A DNA stretch of 64,000 nt, from assembly GCF_004792685.1 (NCBI RefSeq), contig NZ_SRXT01000009.1, positions 1-64,000 on the forward strand, read 5' to 3'. The stretch is from Sphingomonas gei (GTDB lineage Bacteria > Pseudomonadota > Alphaproteobacteria > Sphingomonadales > Sphingomonadaceae). The position numbers and the translations under genes are program-made. Below are positions 40,805-49,829 of the stretch, in pieces. The notes beneath the pieces are model-generated. The model did no database searches, was not told the DNA's origin, and saw nothing but the letters and a program-made list of their open reading frames with translations. Within the stretch, counting starts at the first letter, position 1. Every line of letters begins with the position of its first letter.

Positions 40805-41752
40805 ATGATCGGGACAAAAACAAAGCACGGCGTAAACGAGGTGGCCGACCTTCGCGCGCGTCTGGCGCACAAGGATCGACTTCCCGCGGTGGTCCGGTCG
40901 AGTCCACGAATGGAGTGGAGGTTCGAGGCTTATCGACAGCTTCTGCAGCGGCTTGGACACGGCGATGGCATGGCTGAGGTGATGGAGGTCGCAAATCGTG
41001 ATTTCACCGACGCTGCCAAGGCTAGCGGCGATCCCTCGGTCTACCTTGCAACGCGAGCGAAAGCGCAAGGGATCGTCGTTTATGAGCTAGACATGCAAAA
41101 TCTGCCTAGCCGCGCGGCGACCCTCTACATTGTCGGCGCCTATCAACAGCTTGATGGTTTCTTACAGGACCTCGTGGCGGAGGTCGACAGCGTCTGCGGA
41201 CGGCAGTCGCGTGGACGCAATTCCAAAGAAGGCTCGACGGATTGGGCGTTGGATGTACTGCCTGGGGGGCGTCTGAAGAACATTCGGCGAATCTGGCAGG
41301 AGCGCTATCTCGTTCTAGAATATTATCGCGGCGTCCGGAATGCGTTCATGCATCCGAGCAAGAGCGCGGCGTCGCTTGAAACAGCATATCGAAAGGCGGT
41401 TGAGAACCGACCGCTTTTCGAGGTCGACTTTGGTTTGGAAGCTCCTAATCCGGCCGACAGCCTGACGCTCGACGATTTTCTTCTTTTTACGCGCATGATC
41501 AAATACGCGGCGACCGACCTCTGCCGAATTGCGACACCAAGCAATGCAGACGTCGCAGCGCATGCCGATCGTCAGTTCCAGAGCCATCGCTCGTTTCACG
41601 GCCTGACTTGGGATACGATCAGAAAGCCGACCGCGGTCAAAAAAGTCGTGCGCTTCTACAAGCATTTTGATTTCGACATCGAGAGCCGTCCTGGTCTCGC
41701 CGAGGAGATCGTCGATGCAAAGTTCGCAAAGGTCGGCCGATTTGATTTGTAA
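40805..41752 (+). CDS. Hypothetical protein with a HEPN-type RNase motif (315 aa)
   Basis: Begins MIGTKTKHGVNEVADLRARL. The segment LEYYRGVRNAFMHPSKSAAS (about 170-190) contains RNAFMH, an R-x4-H motif of HEPN ribonucleases, in a helical context. A preceding helix (TLYIVGAYQQLDGFLQDLVA) fits the HEPN four-helix bundle. HEPN proteins are common toxins and effectors in phage defence. No antitoxin (MNT type) neighbour is present. The call rests on one motif and helical pattern, so it is tentative. Confidence 0.5.
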   Translation: MIGTKTKHGVNEVADLRARLAHKDRLPAVVRSSPRMEWRFEAYRQLLQRLGHGDGMAEVMEVANRDFTDAAKASGDPSVYLATRAKAQGIVVYELDMQNLPSRAATLYIVGAYQQLDGFLQDLVAEVDSVCGRQSRGRNSKEGSTDWALDVLPGGRLKNIRRIWQERYLVLEYYRGVRNAFMHPSKSAASLETAYRKAVENRPLFEVDFGLEAPNPADSLTLDDFLLFTRMIKYAATDLCRIATPSNADVAAHADRQFQSHRSFHGLTWDTIRKPTAVKKVVRFYKHFDFDIESRPGLAEEIVDAKFAKVGRFDL

Positions 41753-41930
41753 CCATACTCCGGTCGGGTAGATCGCCACAGGCAACCTTGGCAGCGTGTG
41801 CGTTTGGTTCGTGGGGAGCTCCCCTGGGAGCACTGGCGTAGCGGCGGTTTTTCACTGTCACCTGTCCAGATAGGAAAGGATGCAGCGCAGCCTATCCTTG
41901 TGAAACGATTTCCTAGTCGTGCTTCCGCTG

Positions 41931-42340
41931 TCAGTCGGCTTTTTGGTCCGCAAGTGCGGCTCGATGCGGCGCGCCCGTTCGATCAATTCCCTCGGCGGCG
42001 GCAATCAGCACAAGCCAACCGCAGGCGAGGGACGCAGTCCCTAGCGTGGTTATCAAGGGAAGCGCAGTTGGTCCGCCGAACTGCGCGATATAGATCGGCC
42101 CGCAATGTAGGCACTTCCAGCTAGGAAAAATAGCGGTGCGTGTCTCGCGCGGTGCGCGCCGATATTCATGAAGGTCGCGCATGCAAAGGTCCCCATCGCG
42201 TGCATGAACTGGATTTGCGCCGCTTGACGCAGCGCGAGTGCTCCAGTCGGTGCGGTGAGAAGCACCATGGCCGCTCCCAAAACGCTGAAGGCGGCAAGGC
42301 GCATCCATACAGAACGTCTCCAGATCAGCCGCAGCGTCAT
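41931..42340 (-). pseudogene. DUF423 (YgdD-like) membrane protein, frameshifted
   Basis: Two frames together form a DUF423 protein. Frame 1 runs from ATG 42340 (MTLRLIWRRSVWMRLAAFSV through HAPLFFLAGSAYIAG). A shift at about 42095-42115 moves to frame 2 (GPIYIAQFGGPTALPLIT through LGTASLACGWLVLIAAA), ending at 41931. The C-terminal TPxGG...GW-type signature is recognisable. Frame 1 alone stops early at 42053. A single-base indel would restore it, so either a real pseudogene or a sequencing error. Confidence 0.6.
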
Positions 42341-42621
42341 CGTGCAACTCGCGGTAGCCGCGTTAGACCTTGGCCGGAAGAGAAGCCTCTGATGGCCGCC
42401 TGGTAACGGAAGCGCGGCGATCGCTTCTCCTCGGCGCGGAAACGGCTCCAGATTTTTTGCGGGATGCTGCGCCGCCGTAGGTCCGCGATAGCAAGGAAGT
42501 TTGATACCGCGGAAGCAATCGAACCAACGTCGAAGCCTACGAAAATAGTCTGGTTCTCGAGATTGTTGACGGAGCCAGTGGCCGACCACGGGTCCATGGT
42601 CGGCGCGACACTGTTATCCAT
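42337..42621 (-). CDS. Small hypothetical protein (94 aa)
   Basis: Begins MDNSVAPTMDPWSATGSVNN. Its ATG overlaps the stop of the YghU-like gene (TGATG) and its stop overlaps the start of the DUF423 frame (ATGA). These double overlaps are the support for a real gene. The C-terminal half is basic (RFRAEEKRSPRFRYQAAIRG). No family recognised. Confidence 0.45.
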   Translation of the reverse strand: MDNSVAPTMDPWSATGSVNNLENQTIFVGFDVGSIASAVSNFLAIADLRRRSIPQKIWSRFRAEEKRSPRFRYQAAIRGFSSGQGLTRLPRVAR

Positions 42622-43496
42622 CAGGCTGCGGGCTTCTTGTCCTCGGTCCGCAGGTCGAAGTCGCTTGCATCGTGGCGTTCGTGAAGCTGCAGGGACGGCT
42701 CGCCATAGAACCGGTTGACGATCCGCCCGCGCTTCACCGCAGGGCGGTCCGCGATGGCCGCCACCCAGCGCTGGACATTCGTGTATTCGTGAAGCGCGAG
42801 GAATTCTGCCGCGTTCCCGTAAAGCTGGCCCTGGACAACATTTCCGTACCAGCACCAGGCCGCGATGTCGGCGATCGTATAATCTTCACCGGCGAGATAA
42901 GGCGTTTCCGCGAGCCGGCGGTCGAGAACGTCGTACTGGCGCTTGGCCTCCATCGCGAAGCGGTTGATTGGATATTCGAACTTCGTCGGCGCGTAAGCAT
43001 AGAAGTGGCCGAAACCACCGCCGAGATAGGGTGCGCTGCCCATTTGCCAGAAGAGCCACGAGAAGGTCTCTGCGCGCTTGGCCGGATCGGTCGGCAGGAA
43101 CGCGCCGAACTTCTCGGCCAGATAGGTCAGGATTGCGCCGGATTCGAAGACGCGGATCGGCGTGGCGCCCGACCGGTCGAGCAGTGCCGGAACCTTGGAA
43201 TTTGGGTTGACCTCGACGAAGCCGGATCCAAACTGATCCCCCTTCTCGATCATGATCGGCCAGGCGTCATATTCGGCACCCTTGTGCCCCGCCGCGAGCA
43301 ATTCCTCGAGAAAGATGGTCACTTTCTGGCCGTTGGGCGTCGCTAGCGAATAGACCTGAAAGGGATGCTCGCCCACCCGTAGCTCCTCGTCGTGGGTGGG
43401 ACCAGCGACGGGGCGGTTGATGGACGCGAACTGCCCGCCATTGGGCTTGTCCCAGACCCAGACCTTGGGCGGGGTATATTCCTGCTGATCGGACAT
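42621..43496 (-). CDS. yghU: YghU-type glutathione S-transferase (disulfide-bond oxidoreductase)
   Basis: 291 aa. A long N-terminal extension (YTPPKVWVWDKPNGGQFASI) then the thioredoxin-like domain (FQVYSLATPNGQKVTIFLEE) with NPNSKVPALL (cis-Pro) and ESGAILTYLAEK, and a helical C-terminus. Matches YghU/YfcG nu-class enzymes, which use glutathione to reduce disulfides or peroxides. It lies after an SDR gene in the glutathione-rich catabolic block, which also has a glutathione reductase to recycle GSSG. Confidence 0.9.
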   Translation of the reverse strand: MSDQQEYTPPKVWVWDKPNGGQFASINRPVAGPTHDEELRVGEHPFQVYSLATPNGQKVTIFLEELLAAGHKGAEYDAWPIMIEKGDQFGSGFVEVNPNSKVPALLDRSGATPIRVFESGAILTYLAEKFGAFLPTDPAKRAETFSWLFWQMGSAPYLGGGFGHFYAYAPTKFEYPINRFAMEAKRQYDVLDRRLAETPYLAGEDYTIADIAAWCWYGNVVQGQLYGNAAEFLALHEYTNVQRWVAAIADRPAVKRGRIVNRFYGEPSLQLHERHDASDFDLRTEDKKPAA

Positions 43497-43680
43497 GATG
43501 CACTCCTTGTAATATCGTTCACGAAATAAGGCCGAGGGCGGCTTGCTCCCGTGCTCAGGCCACGCTCATGGCGCGAGCATTAGAGAAAGCTGCGCCCATT
43601 TCCCGGCTCCGTATCGTCCTGCCTGGCCGCGCAAGCTCTGCGCCGGCGTTCGAGTGAGGCGGCTATCCACGGGGCTGGGC

Positions 43681-44424
43681 CTAGACTTGGCCGATGCCAC
43701 CATCGATCGCGAGACCCGTGCCTGTCATGTAGCTGCTCGCCGCTGACGCGAGGAAAAGGGCGGCCTGCGCCACTTCGTCGGGATCCCCGATCCTATGCAT
43801 CGGAATGCGCGGGAGCAGGCTTTCCACGACCTCCTTGTTGTCGGCGGGCAGCGAGTCCTGGAGCAAGGGCGTCTCGATGCCGCCCGGCATCAGTGCATTG
43901 ACCCGGATCTTGCGATCGCTGAGATCAAGCGACCAGTTGCGAGCAAGCGATCGCACCGCAGCCTTTGTCGCGCCATAGGGGCTGTAGCCCGGCGCTCCCA
44001 TATCGGCCATGCAGGAGCTCATCAGAACGATCGATGCCCCTTCGCTCATCATTGGTAGTACGTTCTGGACGCCGAAAACGACGGCTTTGAGGTTGACCGC
44101 CAGGTGTCTGTCGTAAACCTCTTCCGTAATGCTTCCGAGCGGCGCGATCTTGATGAGGCCCGCACAGGCGAAATAGACGTCGATCTTGTCCCAGGCCTGG
44201 CGCGCAGCGTCGGTAATCTTGTCGAGTTCGGACATAATGGAAAGGTCCGCTTGAACCGTGATCCATCGACTGTCGGTGGCATCGGGCAAGTCTGGGCGCT
44301 CGATGGGCTGGCGATCCACGAGCAGCAAATTGGCGCCCTCCGCGAGAAAAAGCTTTGCGGTGGCGAGGCCAATCCCTCCCGCAGCGCCCGTAATGACCAC
44401 GTTTCGACCGGCCAACCTTCCCAT
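43681..44424 (-). CDS. Classical SDR oxidoreductase
   Basis: 247 aa beginning MGRLAGRNVVITGAAGGIGL (cofactor motif GAAGGIG). ACAGL sits at the NNAG position, MSSCMADMGAPGYSPYGATK has the catalytic Ser and YxxxK, and TGTGLAIDGGIG ends it. Oxidises or reduces an alcohol/ketone with NAD(P). A strong AGGAGAG precedes the ATG. Upstream is the 44425-44724 spacer carrying the conserved element. Substrate unknown; it may make the ketone for the BVMO. Confidence 0.9.
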   Translation of the reverse strand: MGRLAGRNVVITGAAGGIGLATAKLFLAEGANLLLVDRQPIERPDLPDATDSRWITVQADLSIMSELDKITDAARQAWDKIDVYFACAGLIKIAPLGSITEEVYDRHLAVNLKAVVFGVQNVLPMMSEGASIVLMSSCMADMGAPGYSPYGATKAAVRSLARNWSLDLSDRKIRVNALMPGGIETPLLQDSLPADNKEVVESLLPRIPMHRIGDPDEVAQAALFLASAASSYMTGTGLAIDGGIGQV

Positions 44425-44554
44425 ATTGTCTCTCCTGGTATCTTGATTTGTTCGATCAATTTTGATGTGGGGCGAGGGGCCACTGGCCATCGACCGAGCC
44501 GCGGGATTGTCAACTTGTGCCCCACGTCGAGAGGGATGCACAAGAAACCGGGTC

Positions 44555-44573
44555 AAAGATTATGCTTGTGATG
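44555..44573 (-). promoter_or_regulatory. Conserved catabolic element, copy 1 (upstream of SDR)
   Basis: On the minus strand, in the sense of the SDR gene: CATCACAAGCATAATCTTT. It is 131 bases before the SDR ATG. Related copies occur in the three other long spacers of the catabolic block. The rest of the 44425-44724 spacer shows no gene; a TTGACA hexamer lies between this site and the SDR start. Confidence 0.5.
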
Positions 44574-44724
44574 GCGCCGCGCTTCGCATGATTGTGAGTG
44601 CCAACCTGGCAATTCAGGAAGTCCGAATGAGCCAAATCAGACCGGCAGGAACGGGGCCACAGGGCTGTGCCTGAAGCCGCATGTCGCCACCGGACGGAAC
44701 TTAAGAAGGAAGACTTGCGACCTG

Positions 44725-45687
44725 TTAAGGCACGAATGAGGCCTCAGCTCGTCGCCGTGCCCTGCGATCGAACCAGGTCACCATCACGCCGCTCGCGGTG
44801 ACGAGCGTAGCGCCCAGCAGGGTTTCTGCGCTCGGCATCGCGCCAAACACGGCCAGGCCTAACAAAGCGGCCCACACGATCTGCGAGTAATCGATCGGCG
44901 ACAACAACGCGACTGGCGCATGCTGTAGCGAGGCGGTCATCATCACTTGCATCAACGCGCTCACCACGCCTCCGACAGCAAGAAGCACGAGCCCAGTGCG
45001 ATCTGGCCAGTGGCCATAGCTTGGCATCGCTGCGGCCCCCACAAACAGCGAGCAGACAAGAAACCAGAAAGCGATGCTTCCCGCTGTCTCCTTCCTCCCC
45101 AGGCGCCGCAAGGTAACGGTTACAGCGCCCTGCAAGACGGCCGATGTCATCGCAATCGCCACTGACCCTGAAGATATATTCGCTGCCCCCGGTTTGCTCG
45201 CGATGGCGATGCCGGCAAAGCCTATCGCGACCGCAAGCCAATGGTGGAGTGCCACACGTTCGTGTAATATCAGCGCGGAAAGCAAGGTCGCGAAGATCGG
45301 CGCCGTGAAGCTAATGGTGACGGCAAGCGGTAGTGGGAGGAGAATGAAGCTCTCATAGGTAAAAAGTACCGCCAGAATGCCAAGTGCTGATCGACATAGG
45401 TGCGCGATCGGGCTTTTCGGAATCAGCGTAGCGATGCCCGATCGTCGCGCTGACCAAGCGAACACGAGTGGCAGCGCAAAGAGTGCGCGATAAAACAACA
45501 TATCGACCGGGCCGCTGCCGCCATGTTGATTGGCGAGCTTGAAAAGCATCGCGTAAATGACATACGTGAGTGCGAAGCCGGCGCGAAGTAAGAGCCCATA
45601 TCCGACGCTCACGGCGGGATCGACATTGCGATCGTGGCCGGCCTGTTTCATATCGCGCTCTTCGACGGTCACCTCCGCGGGTGTCAC
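44725..45687 (-). CDS. EamA/DMT-family transporter
   Basis: 320 aa with about ten membrane segments, including YVIYAMLFKLANQHGG, SALGILAVLFTYESFIL, FTAPIFATLLSALILHERVA and ALLGLAVFGAMPSAETLLGA; two EamA repeats. Probably exports a small metabolite across the inner membrane. The GTG start at 45687 overlaps the glutathione reductase stop as GTGA; the ATG at 45651 is an alternative. Substrate unknown; perhaps relief from a toxic intermediate of the pathway. Confidence 0.85.
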   Translation of the reverse strand: MTPAEVTVEERDMKQAGHDRNVDPAVSVGYGLLLRAGFALTYVIYAMLFKLANQHGGSGPVDMLFYRALFALPLVFAWSARRSGIATLIPKSPIAHLCRSALGILAVLFTYESFILLPLPLAVTISFTAPIFATLLSALILHERVALHHWLAVAIGFAGIAIASKPGAANISSGSVAIAMTSAVLQGAVTVTLRRLGRKETAGSIAFWFLVCSLFVGAAAMPSYGHWPDRTGLVLLAVGGVVSALMQVMMTASLQHAPVALLSPIDYSQIVWAALLGLAVFGAMPSAETLLGATLVTASGVMVTWFDRRARRRAEASFVP

Positions 45688-47030
45688 CGCATCAGCACCA
45701 ATTCTTCTGCCATGCTGGGATGAAGGGCTACGGTATCGTCAAAGGCGTCCTTTGTGAGGCCTGCCTTCACAGCGACGGCTGCTGCCTGGAGGATTTCCGG
45801 AGCGTCGGGCCCGATCATATGAAGGCCAAGAACCCTGTGCGTTTCCGGGTGGCAGACCATTTTATAGAGGGCGCGCTCATTGCGGTCCGCGAGAACGTTG
45901 CGCATCGGGCGGAAATCCGAAGTGTAGATCTTGGCCCCTCCGAACTGTTCGCGTGCCTGTGCCTCGGTAAGACCGACCGCTGCAAGAGGCGGATGGCTGA
46001 AGACCGCGGACGGGATGCAGTCATAGTCCACCGAGCGCGGTTTGCCGCCGAATTCCGTGTCTGCGAACGCGTGCCCCTCGCGGATCGCGACGGGCGTGAG
46101 CTGAACGCGGTTGATGACGTCACCGACCGCGAAGATTGACGGGACCGCGGTGCGGAAGCGCTCATCTACAACGATCGCACCGACCGGGTCGAATTCGACC
46201 CCAAGGTCCTCCAGCCCCATACCGGCGCTGTTGGGCAGTCGGCCCGTTGCGAACAGGACGCAGTCGGTCGGTATCTCTTCGCCGTTCGCGATCGTGACGT
46301 TAAGCGACGCATCATCGGCCTTTTCGATGCGTTCAATCTGCGCCTCGAAGCGGATGTCGATGCCCTTCAAGGTCGAGATCTGGATCAAGCGATCTCTGAT
46401 CTGCTCGTCATAACCCCGCAGCATCGTCGACGTTCGATTCAGGAGGGTCACTTTCGAGCCCAGCTTGTTGAAGATGCCAGCAAACTCGTTGGCGATGTAG
46501 CCACCGCCCGTGATGATGATCCGCTCCGGCAGGTGATCGATGTGAAAGACCTCGTTCGACGTGATTCCAAGATCCGTACCGGGGATGGGCGGGAGCGCCG
46601 GGCATGCGCCTGTCGCTATGAGGATTTTGGCGGCGGTAAGGACCGTCCCGTCCTCGAGGGTCACCTCATGTTCGCCGCTCAGCGTTGCTCTCTGGCCGTA
46701 GATGGTGACTCCGGCATTTCCGAGCGTCTGACGATAAAGGCCCTCGAGACGCATTACTTCGCTCAGGACGTTGTCCCGTAAGGTAATCCAGTCGAACTCC
46801 GGTGTCGGCACCCGCCACCCGAAGCGTCGAGCGTCACGGAGGTCCTCCGCGAAATGGGAGCCATAGACGAGAAGTTTCTTTGGGACGCAGCCTCGGATGA
46901 CACATGTCCCGCCGAGAAGATGCTCCTCCGCGAGCGCCACACGCGCGCCATGACCAGCGGCGATGCGCGCGGCGCGCACTCCGCCGGAGCCGCCTCCGAT
47001 GACGACAAGATCAAAATCAAACGTTGCCAA
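45684..47030 (-). CDS. gor: Glutathione-disulfide reductase
   Basis: A 448-aa flavoprotein disulfide reductase. FAD motif VVIGGGSGGVRAARIA, redox pair in GGTCVIRGCVPKK (C43, C48), NAD(P) site IIITGGGYIANEFAG, FAD site PSIFAVGDVINRV, and the C-terminal catalytic His-Glu pair in HPSMAEE (H437, E442). Reduces GSSG to GSH, feeding the three GSTs of the block. The start is TTG at 47030 with TAGGAG about 9 bases upstream. The last bases overlap the transporter start. Confidence 0.92.
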   Translation of the reverse strand: MATFDFDLVVIGGGSGGVRAARIAAGHGARVALAEEHLLGGTCVIRGCVPKKLLVYGSHFAEDLRDARRFGWRVPTPEFDWITLRDNVLSEVMRLEGLYRQTLGNAGVTIYGQRATLSGEHEVTLEDGTVLTAAKILIATGACPALPPIPGTDLGITSNEVFHIDHLPERIIITGGGYIANEFAGIFNKLGSKVTLLNRTSTMLRGYDEQIRDRLIQISTLKGIDIRFEAQIERIEKADDASLNVTIANGEEIPTDCVLFATGRLPNSAGMGLEDLGVEFDPVGAIVVDERFRTAVPSIFAVGDVINRVQLTPVAIREGHAFADTEFGGKPRSVDYDCIPSAVFSHPPLAAVGLTEAQAREQFGGAKIYTSDFRPMRNVLADRNERALYKMVCHPETHRVLGLHMIGPDAPEILQAAAVAVKAGLTKDAFDDTVALHPSMAEELVLMR

Positions 47031-47121
47031 GCGAACTCACTCCTAAATTCAAACTGCGCCAGGTCTGTCGAAGCGGCGTGGAGCCCGATAGATCAGGCCG
47101 AATATCCTGTGCGGCGGGCGA

Positions 47122-47937
47122 TCACGATCTGGAGGGAAGGTCTGCGAAGGCGGGCGCCCGTCCTTCGAAGTTGGCAGCGATCGCTTCGAGGTTCTCTGCC
47201 CTGCCGAGAAGTCCGAGCTGTTCCTCGGCCTCCTGTCGAAGGAGATCGGCTGTCCTTCCATCGGCCATCGCGTTCATCAGCCGCTTGGCGGCTCGCACCG
47301 CCTGAGGGCTCTGCTTCGTAATATCCTTCGCGACTGCGGTAGCTGCGCGAAGCGGGTCTTCGTCGAGTTGCGTGACCAGGCCGATAGCAAGCGCTTCTTC
47401 GGATGAGATGATGCGCCCGGTATAGACGAGCCGGCGGACAACATCGTCGCGCAGGAGCCCGCGCAGGAGAGCGATGCCTCCCATGTCCGGCACCAATCCC
47501 CACTTCAATTCCATGACCGATAGGCGGGCAGTCGGGGCCGCCACCCTCATGTCCGCGCCTAGCGCAATCTGCAGGCCGGCTCCGAAGACTGATCCATGAA
47601 GCGCAGCGATCACCGGCATAGGCAATGTCCGCCACGCCATGGCCGCGTGCTGAAAGATGTTTGAAGCGCCGTGTGATCGGGTAGCGAGCAGCTTTCGGTT
47701 TTCCTCCCGCGGGAGCGCCTGGAGGACGTCCAGGTCGATGCCGGCGCAAAAGGCCCGGCCTTCGCCGGACAGAACCACCGCGCGGACGTCGGCGCTCTCG
47801 GCCAAGGCCGACGCGACGCGGGCCAACGCCTCGAACATCTCCATGTCCAGAGCGTTCAGCTTCGCCGGCCGGGCGAGAGTGACCGTAGCAATTCCGCCCG
47901 CAACGTCTGTGCGAACCCGCTCACATCGAACGGTCAT
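47122..47937 (-). CDS. Enoyl-CoA hydratase/isomerase family protein
   Basis: A 271-aa crotonase. VTLARPAKLNALDMEMFEAL, oxyanion strand SGEGRAFCAGIDL, and HGSVFGAGLQIALGADMRV followed by MELKWGLVPDMGGIALL. It hydrates, dehydrates or isomerises an enoyl-CoA. In the same operon as two GSTs and glutathione reductase (39- and 91-base gaps). Which step it serves is not evident. Confidence 0.9.
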   Translation of the reverse strand: MTVRCERVRTDVAGGIATVTLARPAKLNALDMEMFEALARVASALAESADVRAVVLSGEGRAFCAGIDLDVLQALPREENRKLLATRSHGASNIFQHAAMAWRTLPMPVIAALHGSVFGAGLQIALGADMRVAAPTARLSVMELKWGLVPDMGGIALLRGLLRDDVVRRLVYTGRIISSEEALAIGLVTQLDEDPLRAATAVAKDITKQSPQAVRAAKRLMNAMADGRTADLLRQEAEEQLGLLGRAENLEAIAANFEGRAPAFADLPSRS

Positions 47938-47976
47938 TTCCGACCTCGGGTTAATGTTCGCGGGTCCGGCGCCAAG

Positions 47977-48744
47977 TCAGAGTTCCATGGGATCGCGGAA
48001 GTGCTCCTTGAAGATCCGGTCCCTATGCTCCAGCAGGATCGGGTCGAGCGCTTCGAGCACGACTGGATCGCTCGCGGTGAAGGTGGGGCGGAAGTCGTCA
48101 GGCATTGGGCAGTGGGGGCTTGGAAGCGGGTCGAAGAAGTTACCAAACGCAGTCCAGTAAATATCGACGGCGCTCAACTGATCACCGACGAAATAGGGAT
48201 TGCCTGCCGCATATTGCGCTTTGAGTTGGGTCGTCAGCGCACGCAGGGATTTGGCAACCCTCTCCCCGGCGTGGGCGACCTCTTCATCGGCATAGCCGTA
48301 TTTGAGTCCCATCGTAGCGACCGGATTGGGCCCAGCTTCGTCGGCAAAGGCGGGCTGCACCATCTGAAGGCGCCTGTTCCAGGCGAGCCCCCCGCGACCG
48401 CAGATCTCGTTCGACAGGCCGATCGCCTGCGCGCGCAGCATGACGTCCGACGGAAGAAGGGCCGGAGACGGCTTGATGCGCTCGACGAGGAGCAGAATGT
48501 CGAGCCAGCTGTGAATCGGGCGCTCATCACGCCACGCGACGATCGGCGCGCTGTCGGCTGCGCCCCAGGCGCGGATCGGATCATTCGGCTCGAAGACCGT
48601 CCAGGGCGCGGCCACATAATCGAGACCCTTGATCTCGAAGAACGTCTTCGCGGCCTGGCCCCATGGGCTCGGCATCCCCTGAACGAGGACGATCCTGAGC
48701 CCGGGGTGATTAACGATCTCGTCAAAGCTACGGTATTCCAGCAT
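47977..48744 (-). CDS. Glutathione S-transferase-like protein (255 aa)
   Basis: Begins MLEYRSFDEIVNHPGLRIVL with GAGAGGG upstream. The N-terminal thioredoxin-like fold (GMPSPWGQAAKTFFEIKGLD) and a helical C-terminal domain with LKAQYAAGNPYFVGDQLSAV (the usual GST D-x-S-x-xD capping motif) support a GST. It differs from LigE, LigF and LigG, so beta-aryl ether cleavage is not supported. Glutathione-dependent ring opening, isomerisation or detoxification is plausible. Confidence 0.8.
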   Translation of the reverse strand: MLEYRSFDEIVNHPGLRIVLVQGMPSPWGQAAKTFFEIKGLDYVAAPWTVFEPNDPIRAWGAADSAPIVAWRDERPIHSWLDILLLVERIKPSPALLPSDVMLRAQAIGLSNEICGRGGLAWNRRLQMVQPAFADEAGPNPVATMGLKYGYADEEVAHAGERVAKSLRALTTQLKAQYAAGNPYFVGDQLSAVDIYWTAFGNFFDPLPSPHCPMPDDFRPTFTASDPVVLEALDPILLEHRDRIFKEHFRDPMEL

Positions 48745-48773
48745 TATTCTGCCCTCTCCACGGTGGCTGTACG

Positions 48774-49457
48774 TTAGCGCTGCAAGAGGCTCTTGGCGGC
48801 CTCGACATGCTTGTTGGTCGTGTCCAGGACGCCCGCCGGTTCCGGGACTTCGATTCCGCGAATGCAGGCGGGACGGACCGCCATTCGGGACTCCCATGCC
48901 ATCAAATTGTCGAGGCCGGTGACGTCGACGCCCGCCCAATCGTAGAGACGAACCCAGCACCAGTGCGCGATATCGGCGATACTGTATTCGTCGCAGATAA
49001 ATTCGCGGCCCTGCAACTGACGGTCGAGCACCTCGAAAAGGCGACGGCATTCACTCTGATAGCGTTGGATCGCGACCGGGATCTTCTCGGGCATATACCG
49101 GTAGAAAACGTTGGCCTGGCCCATCATCGGACCAACGCCGGACATCTGGAACATCAACCACTGGATGACGCGCGATTCCTCGTTGGCGTCTGTCGGGAGG
49201 AGTCTGCCGTACTTGCGAGCGAGATAGATGAGGATCGCGCCCGTTTCGAAGACCGCGAAGTCGCCGTTCGACCGGTCCACAATGGCGGGGATGCGGCCGT
49301 TGGGGCAAATCTTGAGATATGCCTCTTCCTTCTGCTCCTTGGCCGCGAGATCCATCGACTTCACGTCGTAGGGAACGCCGAGCTCCTCGAGCATAACGGA
49401 GGCCTTCCAGCCGTTCGGCGTCGAGGCGGTGTAGAGCAAGATATCGGGCTCGCTCAT
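48774..49457 (-). CDS. Glutathione S-transferase (nu/YfcG-like)
   Basis: 227 aa. Begins MSEPDILLYTASTPNGWKAS; NGRIPAIVDRSNGDFAVFET with cis-Pro; ESG-type ETGAILIYLARKYGRLLP; C-terminal YSIADIAHWCWVRL. Resembles YfcG/Ure2p-like enzymes. First gene of the GST-GST-ECH-gor-transporter operon (29-base gap to the next). Upstream lies the 49458-49829 spacer with the conserved element. Confidence 0.88.
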   Translation of the reverse strand: MSEPDILLYTASTPNGWKASVMLEELGVPYDVKSMDLAAKEQKEEAYLKICPNGRIPAIVDRSNGDFAVFETGAILIYLARKYGRLLPTDANEESRVIQWLMFQMSGVGPMMGQANVFYRYMPEKIPVAIQRYQSECRRLFEVLDRQLQGREFICDEYSIADIAHWCWVRLYDWAGVDVTGLDNLMAWESRMAVRPACIRGIEVPEPAGVLDTTNKHVEAAKSLLQR

Positions 49458-49695
49458 GGCGGCACTCCTTGGTTCGAGACGGCACGGCGAATGATCGCGT
49501 GTCGTCGTGTTTCATGTCGCCCGATCTACAGCACGCCGCCTGGTCACTCGGCACGCGGTTGAAGCGCTTCACTCGCGACGCTCACGTCGGGCTCGGAATG
49601 ATGGCGTCGGAGGACTCGTCAGCGCTCCGTATCGGTTGGTTGATGTCGTCTCCGTTTCTTGGTCGGGATGCTCGGCGCAGACAACCGTGGTCGAG

Positions 49696-49714
49696 AAACA
49701 TTAGATTCGTGATG
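49696..49714 (-). promoter_or_regulatory. Conserved catabolic element, copy 2 (upstream of the GST operon)
   Basis: In the sense of the GST gene (minus strand): CATCACGAATCTAATGTTT, about 240 bases before the ATG. Differs from copy 1 at four positions. The remainder of the 372-base spacer (49458-49829) has no gene or repeat that I can see. Confidence 0.5.
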
Positions 49715-49829
49715 CGCTTTCGAGTGCGCTGGAGTTGTTGGGGCGGCAACGAGCACGCCGGCATGAGCCAGCGGATGCTACAGTGTGCATGCGTCTACGC
49801 GGCCCGCGGTAACGCGGAGGTGGCCAGCC

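Noticed and set aside
47977..49457. LigE/LigF/LigG beta-etherase genes for lignin dimers
   Set aside because: Motifs and lengths do not match the Lig enzymes as I know them; only general GST features are present.
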